Below are positions 4,530-9,298 of a stretch of 9,298 nt of DNA, in pieces. The DNA lies in NCBI GenBank assembly GCA_903953145.1, contig CAJBIL010000209.1:1-9298 (forward strand), in the 5' to 3' direction. The DNA comes from an uncultured beta proteobacterium (GTDB lineage: Bacteria; Pseudomonadota; Gammaproteobacteria; Burkholderiales; Rhodocyclaceae). The position numbers were made by a program, and so were the translations under genes. Position 1 is the first letter of the stretch, and every line of letters begins with the position of its first letter. A model generated the notes under the pieces. The model made no database searches. It was given only the letters and a program-made list of their open reading frames with translations, and had not been told where the DNA came from.

Positions 4530-7220
4530 ATGCTTGAACAACATTATCTGACCAGTCTTTTTGAACCGAAATCGGTTGCCGTGATCGGCGCTTCAGACCG
4601 TGAGAACTCGGTTGGCAACATTCTCTTCAAGAACATTCTGGATTCTGGCTACAAAGGCCGGCTCTACGCGATCAACCCCAAGCACGAGACGGTTCAAGGC
4701 GTTCAGTCCTACAAATCGATCGAAGAAATTGGTGCTCGGGTCGAACTGGCGGTCATCGCCACCCGCCCATCGACCTTGCCGGGCATTATTGAACAGTGTG
4801 GCCGCAGTGGCGTCAGAAATGTCATCGTAATCACCTCAGGCTTTTCAGAAGCCGGCCACTCCGGTGCCGCGCTTGAGCGCAAGATGATGGAAATCGCACG
4901 CAGCTACAATGTCCGCGTACTTGGCCCGAACTGCCTCGGCATCATCCGCCCGGATCTTGGTTTGAACGCGACCTTCGCACGCGTCAACGCCAACGCGGGT
5001 AATCTGGCGCTTGTTTCGCAATCCGGCGCAATGTGTTCATCGGTTCTCGACTGGGCAAAAAGCAACCGGGTCGGCTTCTCCAGCGTGATTTCCCTGGGTA
5101 GCACCGCCGACGTCGACTTCGGCGAAATTCTTGATTATCTGATCTACGATAACCGCACGCACCACATCCTGCTCTACGTTGAAGGGATTCGTAACGCTCG
5201 CCGCTTCATGAGCGCACTGCGTTCTGCCGCGCGGATCAAGCCGATCATCCTGCTCAAGGCGGGCCGCCACGCAGCCGGTTCGGCCGCAGTGCAGACCCAC
5301 TCCGGAATGATTGCCGGCTCGGATATCGTCTTTGATGCAGCAGTCCGCCGTGCCGGTGTCGTGCGCGTCAAAAACGTGGGTCAGTTGTTTTACGCGGCCA
5401 AGGCACTCGCCTCCAAATTCCGCCCGCAGGGCAAACGTCTCGCCATCATCACCAACGGCGGCGGCCCTGGCGCGATGGCTGCTGACCGTGCCGGCGATCT
5501 GGAAATCCCGCTCGCCGAGCTCTCCTTGAGCACCGTCCAGAAGCTCAATGCAACGATGCCAACCACCTGGTCGCACAGCAACCCGATCGACATCGCCGGC
5601 GATGCAACGCCGGAGCGTTACCGTGATGCGATTCTCGCCATCGCCCAGGATGAAGAAGTCGACGGCATGCTCGTCATGCTATCGCCGCAAGCCATGACGC
5701 AGCCGATGGAAGTTGCCAAGGCAGTGATTGAAGTCAGCGATGAAACATCGAAGCCGATTGTCACCTGCTGGATGGGTGAAGAGCAGGTGGCCGAAGCGCG
5801 CCTGTTCATGGAATCTGCTGGGATTCCAGCGTTCCGCATGCCGGAAACAGCCGTCGAACTCTACTATCACATCTCGACTTACTACCGGAACCAAAAGCTC
5901 CTGCTGCAAACACCAGAGCCCACCTCGCAGCACACCCGCCCGGAAACCGAGGGCGCCAAGATGCTAATCGAGGCCGTGTTGCAGGAACGCCGCAAGGTTT
6001 TGTCCGAAATGGAATCAAAAGCCATCCTGCGCGCCTTCCGCGTGCCGGTTGCGCAGACCATGGTGGCGCGTACGCCAACCGAATCGCTGCTGCTCGCCGA
6101 GCAAATCGGCTTCCCGGTCGCCATGAAGGTTGACTCGCCTGACCTCATCCACAAGAGCGATGCCGGCGGCGTGCGTCTTAACGTAACGAACGCGCCGGCG
6201 GTTCGCAACGCTTATCACGACATCATCGAAACTGTTCAGAAGAAGCACCCGACAGCACGTATCAACGGTGTTTCAATCGAGCCCTACCTGGCCCGTCCAA
6301 ATGGTCGGGAACTAATGATCGGCGTTGTTCGCGACCCGATTTTCGGGCCGATCATCACGTTTGGTGCCGGCGGTACAGAAGTTGAAATTTTCAGTGACCG
6401 TGCCGTGGCCTTGCCACCCCTGAACCGCTATCTGGCGCAGGACCTGATCCGCTCGACACGCGCATCCAAACTCCTTGGCGAATTCCGCGACATGCCAGGC
6501 GTCAATATGGATGCACTGGAAGAAGTCCTGCTCAATATTTCAGAAATGGTGTGCGAACTCCCGTGGTTGCAAGAGTTGGACCTCAACCCGCTGATCGTCG
6601 ACGAAAATGGCGCCATTGCTGCTGACGCCCGCATTGTCATCGACCATGCCTCAGCCAGCGGTGACCGCTATTCACACATGGCGATCCACCCCTATCCGGT
6701 GCATTTGATTCAGGAGTGGGAGCTACAGGATGGCCGTACCGTGACAATCCGTCCGATTCGCCCGGAAGATGCCGAGCTCGAGCAGGATTTCGTCAAGCGG
6801 ATGTCCGATGAAAGCAAGTACTACCGCTTCATGGATACCATTCGTGAGCTGACGCAAGCCATGCTGGTGCGTTTTACACAGATCGATTACGACCGGGAAA
6901 TGGCGCTGGTAGCAACAGTGCAGGACGAAAACGACAAGGAAGTGCAAATCGGCGTATCGCGCTATGTCACCAATCCGGATGGCGAGTCGGTTGAGTTTGC
7001 ACTGGCCATCGCCGATGACTGGCAAAAGCATGGCATTGGCCGCAAGCTGATGACAGCGCTAATCGACTGCGCCCGCATGAAAGGCCATCGCACAGTCGTT
7101 GGTGATGTGCTGGCGATGAACTCCAAAATGTTCCGCCTGATGACCAGCCTCGGCTTCACCATCCACCCGCACCCTGAAGACCCGGCAGTCAAGCGCGTCG
7201 TCAAACCATTACAAGGGTAA
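4530..7220 (+). CDS. acyl-CoA synthetase (NDP-forming)/GNAT acetyltransferase fusion, Pat type
   Basis: An 896-residue homologue of PatZ/YfiQ/Pat, cytoplasmic enzymes that acetylate lysines of proteins such as acetyl-CoA synthetase. In order: CoA-binding domain (about 8-140, with VAVIGAS and LGPNCLG), succinyl-CoA-ligase-like domain (about 155-290), hinge domain (300-460), ATP-grasp domain (about 490-705, with HKSDAGGV at 541-548) and a C-terminal GNAT domain (about 735-895). The GNAT acetyl-CoA loop is QKHGIGRKL (832-840), and Glu822 in VEFALAI is a candidate general base. His257 in QTHSGMIAG occupies the phosphohistidine position of active NDP-forming synthetases; as I recall, E. coli PatZ lacks it. 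The start is supported by AAGGTG (4516-4521), eight bases before the ATG. A strong terminator follows. The enzyme may be a protein acetyltransferase, an acyl-CoA synthetase, or both. Confidence 0.93.
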   Translation: MLEQHYLTSLFEPKSVAVIGASDRENSVGNILFKNILDSGYKGRLYAINPKHETVQGVQSYKSIEEIGARVELAVIATRPSTLPGIIEQCGRSGVRNVIVITSGFSEAGHSGAALERKMMEIARSYNVRVLGPNCLGIIRPDLGLNATFARVNANAGNLALVSQSGAMCSSVLDWAKSNRVGFSSVISLGSTADVDFGEILDYLIYDNRTHHILLYVEGIRNARRFMSALRSAARIKPIILLKAGRHAAGSAAVQTHSGMIAGSDIVFDAAVRRAGVVRVKNVGQLFYAAKALASKFRPQGKRLAIITNGGGPGAMAADRAGDLEIPLAELSLSTVQKLNATMPTTWSHSNPIDIAGDATPERYRDAILAIAQDEEVDGMLVMLSPQAMTQPMEVAKAVIEVSDETSKPIVTCWMGEEQVAEARLFMESAGIPAFRMPETAVELYYHISTYYRNQKLLLQTPEPTSQHTRPETEGAKMLIEAVLQERRKVLSEMESKAILRAFRVPVAQTMVARTPTESLLLAEQIGFPVAMKVDSPDLIHKSDAGGVRLNVTNAPAVRNAYHDIIETVQKKHPTARINGVSIEPYLARPNGRELMIGVVRDPIFGPIITFGAGGTEVEIFSDRAVALPPLNRYLAQDLIRSTRASKLLGEFRDMPGVNMDALEEVLLNISEMVCELPWLQELDLNPLIVDENGAIAADARIVIDHASASGDRYSHMAIHPYPVHLIQEWELQDGRTVTIRPIRPEDAELEQDFVKRMSDESKYYRFMDTIRELTQAMLVRFTQIDYDREMALVATVQDENDKEVQIGVSRYVTNPDGESVEFALAIADDWQKHGIGRKLMTALIDCARMKGHRTVVGDVLAMNSKMFRLMTSLGFTIHPHPEDPAVKRVVKPLQG

Positions 7221-7222
7221 AT

Positions 7223-7253
7223 AAAAAAGCCAGGCAAATTGCCTGGCTTTTTT
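7223..7253. terminator. bidirectional Rho-independent terminator
   Basis: A run of six A is followed by GCCAGGC (7229-7235), loop AAATT, GCCTGGC (7241-7247) and six T. The hairpin works in both directions: it ends the pat-like gene three bases after its stop codon on the plus strand and the convergent DUF3460 gene on the minus strand. Confidence 0.95.
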
Positions 7254-7295
7254 CATGCAGCAACAACCAAAACTTGCTGCGGGTCGAACGGTTCC

Positions 7296-7493
7296 TTACT
7301 GAATCTCGAAGTTAACGTCGTAAGGGTACGAACGATGCGCTTCACGCGAATCAGCATTGGCTTTTAGCTCATTCAGGTCAGTTTTCTTGTCCCACCAGAT
7401 CGCACGCCCGATGCGCTGGTCTTCAATCCACTCCGGGTGCTGAGCCATTGCTTCACGCATGAATTTTGTGTGCTCGGATTCGTACAATGCCAT
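7296..7493 (-). CDS. DUF3460 family protein
   Basis: A 65-residue protein of unknown function. The pattern YESEHTKFMREAMAQHPEW, then QRIGRAIWWDK (27-37), matches the small DUF3460 family of Betaproteobacteria as I know it. It is highly charged, has no membrane segment or signal peptide, and is probably a cytosolic helical protein. The ATG at 7491-7493 is preceded on the minus strand by GGGAG eight bases upstream, a good ribosome site. It lies downstream of the DUF3567 gene on the same strand with a 103-base gap containing its own promoter, and ends at the shared bidirectional terminator. Confidence 0.88.
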   Translation of the reverse strand: MALYESEHTKFMREAMAQHPEWIEDQRIGRAIWWDKKTDLNELKANADSREAHRSYPYDVNFEIQ

Positions 7494-7548
7494 TCGATAT
7501 TCTCCCGGCGGATAAATGTTTCGGGTTTGCAGCGCGTTGGAGTCAAGA

Positions 7549-7563
7549 TTCAGGGATTCTGAA
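7549..7563. repeat. inverted repeat in the DUF3460 leader
   Basis: TTCAG-GGATT-CTGAA is a perfect 5-bp dyad. It falls about 17 bases beyond the TATAAT of the predicted DUF3460 promoter, so it could be an operator or a small 5' hairpin in the message. It is short enough to occur by chance. Confidence 0.35.
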
Positions 7564-7579
7564 ACTCAATCTGCGCAGG

Positions 7580-7610
7580 ATTATACGCCCTCAAGCTCAG
7601 TGATAGACAA
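7580..7610 (-). promoter_or_regulatory. promoter of the DUF3460 gene
   Basis: The minus strand carries a perfect TATAAT (7585-7580), preceded after 19 bases by TTGTCT (7610-7605). The -35 lies within the last codons of the upstream DUF3567 gene. The long spacer is a weakness, but the -10 is ideal, and the leader of about 80 bases ends in a good ribosome site. Confidence 0.55.
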
Positions 7611-7830
7611 TCGGGCGCGCGTTGCCGGCGCAATAGTCATCAAGCAAGGCATCAATCGACTCTTCGTCACGTTCAGCATCGGGAATCCCGTCAATCGCTG
7701 CACGCAGATCAATCGCGACCGAACCATGCACATAAAGCGTGCGACTACCCGCCTTGTCAACCAACTCAAAACCCTGCTGTATCGGGTAAGCCACAATGGC
7801 GTAGTGTTCGCTATCGTAGACGACGTTCAT
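7597..7830 (-). CDS. DUF3567 family protein
   Basis: A 77-residue protein resembling the DUF3567 family of Betaproteobacteria, of unknown function. It starts MNVVYDSEHYAIVAY, contains GFELVDKAG (20-28) and the acidic segment DAERDEESIDALLDDY, and ends PIVYH; the family typically begins M.M.Yds..f.V and ends PVV.H. It has no membrane segment or signal peptide. The ATG at 7828-7830 follows AAAGGA with seven bases spacing. TACAAT on the minus strand (7866-7861) is a possible -10, with a poor -35. The next gene downstream encodes the equally small DUF3460 protein, so the two may be partly cotranscribed. The family assignment is from memory of its conserved ends. Confidence 0.75.
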   Translation of the reverse strand: MNVVYDSEHYAIVAYPIQQGFELVDKAGSRTLYVHGSVAIDLRAAIDGIPDAERDEESIDALLDDYCAGNARPIVYH

Positions 7831-7878
7831 GGCAAATCCTTTCTTCCTGTCGGGGTGCAGATTGTAAATGTGTTCAAA

Positions 7879-7895
7879 CGCTTCAATTTCAAGCG
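7879..7895. repeat. inverted repeat upstream of the DUF3567 gene
   Basis: CGCTT-N7-AAGCG lies where the -35 of a promoter using the minus-strand TACAAT (7866-7861) would be. It could be a regulator site. The arms are only five bases, so chance is not excluded. Confidence 0.3.
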
Positions 7896-8009
7896 CTCAC
7901 AAGAACTTCAATAGGATTAAGACTTATCACGAGTTTAGACTCAATAAGAGACGAATAGTGCCCAACACTTCCTAATCATGCGCCAGACAGCTATATTCCA
8001 GCATTCATC

Positions 8010-8546
8010 ATGCAACAAGTGAGCCAGACCATCATGCCGAAGATCCAATCCACGCTTCTCAGTAAAATCAGCCGTTCAGTTGGCCTGTTTTTCGCGAGTG
8101 CACTTTTAGCGCTTCCGGTAGCTGCCGATGAAATCCTCCAGCCATCAAAAGGCCAGAGCATTTACCTGCCGGTCTACTCACACCTCTGGCACGGCAACCT
8201 GAGTGCGAAAGGTCATCCCGAGATCCTTCAACTATCGGCGCTGATCAGCATTCGCAACACGGATCCGGTGAGTTCGATCCGGGTACTGTCAGCCCGTTAC
8301 TACGACACCAACGGCAAACTGCTACGCGAGTTTGTTCCCGCACCGAAAATCCTGGCACCGCTTGGCACGCTCGAGCTTTTTGTCGAACGACGCGAAGCCG
8401 AGGGCGGTTCCGGCGCAAACTTTGTTATTCGCTGGCAATCTGACGCTCCCGCCAGCCCACCCGTCACCGAAGCCATCCATGCCGACCTCAATAGCGTGCG
8501 TACGGTCTCCTTTGTCACCGTCGGTCGCCCTGTACGCGGCGAATAG
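8010..8546 (+). CDS. secreted DUF3124 family protein
   Basis: A 178-residue protein with an N-terminal signal peptide and a DUF3124 domain. A basic start is followed by the hydrophobic run VGLFFASALLALPVAA (24-39); cleavage is predicted after VAA, before Asp40. There is no lipobox cysteine, so the mature protein is probably soluble in the periplasm. The family hallmarks are GQSIYLPVYSHLWHG (48-62), LSALISIRNTDP (75-86), YYDTNGKLL (97-105) and GGSGANFVIRW (132-142). The function is unknown. A second ATG at 8034 (residue 9) is an alternative start: neither has a convincing ribosome site, and a TATATT at 7992-7997 would leave the first ATG almost without a leader. The gene converges on the MFS gene with seven bases between stop codons. 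Confidence 0.85.
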   Translation: MQQVSQTIMPKIQSTLLSKISRSVGLFFASALLALPVAADEILQPSKGQSIYLPVYSHLWHGNLSAKGHPEILQLSALISIRNTDPVSSIRVLSARYYDTNGKLLREFVPAPKILAPLGTLELFVERREAEGGSGANFVIRWQSDAPASPPVTEAIHADLNSVRTVSFVTVGRPVRGE

Positions 8547-8553
8547 TCAGAAG

Positions 8554-9298
8554 TCAGGAGGCCATGACCGGTTGCGGCGCATTGCGCCCGACACGGAGCG
8601 CCGCAGCAATGGCAAAACCCTGCAACAAAGCAACGCCGATCCACAACGCATTGAAATAACCCGCGTCCATCAAGGGGCCGAAAATCATCGGTGCCAGCGC
8701 CAGGCCGCCATCGAGCCCGGAATAGACGAATCCGTACACCCGCCCGTACGACGCCGCGCCCAAACCTTGCGTCGCAGCCTTGCGTACCAGCAGATCGCGT
8801 GATGGACCGGCAATACCGACACAGGCACCCATCGCCGCCATCAGCGGCAGCGCAGCCCAATCAGCAATGCCGCCGGTCGCCAACAACAACGCAATTGCCG
8901 CCCCGGTCGACAAACCAATGGCGATGATTCGATCCTGCGCCTGGCGGGTGGCAATAAAACCACCGACCACAATACCGCCCGCGCCACCAAGCAAATAAGC
9001 GATCAGACACGATGCCGCACCAGCAAGAGAGAGCGAATAAATCTGCTGTAACGATGCGGTGGAAAAATTCTGCAAAGCACCGAAGGCCGCTGTCGTCAGC
9101 AAGAAAAAGCTGAAGCAGAGCCAGACCACCTTGCTGCGCAGCAGTGCGGCAACACCGCTGTTGCCCGCAGCGGAACTGGCCGCAGCGCCATCCGGAACCG
9201 GCGCCGTAACGGGCGTCACTTGCAGATAATCCCGGCCCCAATAGAGCATCAGCAATGCCAGCCCACCGACCAGCGCAGCGGCAAAACCGGCCAGACGC
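8554..9298 (-). CDS. MFS transporter, C-terminal half (partial)
   Basis: The frame is open to the right edge, so the N-terminal part lies outside the window; 247 residues are visible. They form about seven hydrophobic helices. The first is at the edge (LAGFAAALVGGLALLMLYW), followed by a polar alanine-rich loop of about 30 residues and then six more, consistent with TM6-TM12 of a 12-helix major facilitator. GPSRDLLVRKA followed by GRVYGFVYSGLDGGLALAP is a recognisable pattern of a proteobacterial MFS group. The substrate cannot be named from this half. Internal ATG or TTG codons near 9247-9255 lie within the first visible helix and are not credible starts. The product is an inner-membrane protein. 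Confidence 0.88.
   Translation of the reverse strand, partial: RLAGFAAALVGGLALLMLYWGRDYLQVTPVTAPVPDGAAASSAAGNSGVAALLRSKVVWLCFSFFLLTTAAFGALQNFSTASLQQIYSLSLAGAASCLIAYLLGGAGGIVVGGFIATRQAQDRIIAIGLSTGAAIALLLATGGIADWAALPLMAAMGACVGIAGPSRDLLVRKAATQGLGAASYGRVYGFVYSGLDGGLALAPMIFGPLMDAGYFNALWIGVALLQGFAIAAALRVGRNAPQPVMAS

Noticed and set aside
5037..5576. 179-codon minus-strand ORF
   Set aside because: It is antisense within the pat-like gene, a product of GC-rich codon use.
7516..7914. 132-codon plus-strand ORF opposite the two small DUF genes
   Set aside because: It covers a minus-strand gene with good ribosome site and family match, and the protein is low in recognisable features.
8300..8860. 186-codon minus-strand ORF spanning the DUF3124 and MFS gene ends
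   Set aside because: It crosses two genes in the wrong frame; the true MFS frame has membrane helices and motif residues.

Overview
The window looks like a chromosomal segment of a betaproteobacterium. DUF3460 and DUF3567 are small families I know almost only from Betaproteobacteria, the proteins read as betaproteobacterial, base composition is moderately GC-rich, and the LexA box has the CTGT-N8-ACAG form used by beta- and gammaproteobacteria. A Rhodocyclales-like relative is a reasonable guess, but no rRNA or taxon-defining marker is present to settle it.

Left part (1-2254) is translation machinery. A near-perfect LexA/SOS box lies at the extreme left edge, apparently belonging to a gene beyond the window. 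Then come tRNA-Val(CAC) on the minus strand with its own promoter and terminator, gltX (glutamyl-tRNA synthetase) on the plus strand, and a three-tRNA operon, Ala(GGC)-Glu(UUC)-Asp(GUC), with a strong promoter and a long terminator hairpin.

Middle part (2255-4529): just after tRNA-Asp is a short, interrupted N-terminal remnant of a tyrosine-recombinase-type phage integrase, a scar of past integration at the tRNA. Next is mnmH (selU), the tRNA 2-selenouridine synthase, which acts on the wobble uridine of tRNAs such as tRNA-Glu(UUC). A convergent gene encodes a small SAM-dependent methyltransferase. GluRS, tRNA-Glu(UUC) and its predicted wobble-modifying enzyme therefore sit within about 3 kb.

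Right part (4530-9298): a large gene encodes a fused NDP-forming acyl-CoA synthetase plus GNAT acetyltransferase (Pat/PatZ type, protein lysine acetylation) and ends at a classic bidirectional terminator. Facing it are two tiny genes of unknown function (DUF3460, DUF3567). A secreted DUF3124 protein follows, and then a convergent MFS transporter cut by the right edge.

Most of the window is ordinary core genome and I see no clear undescribed system. The points most worth a second look are the integrase scar beside mnmH, the retained phosphohistidine position in the Pat-like protein (absent from the E. coli homologue as I recall it), an inverted repeat over the predicted pat promoter, and the SOS box at the left end.
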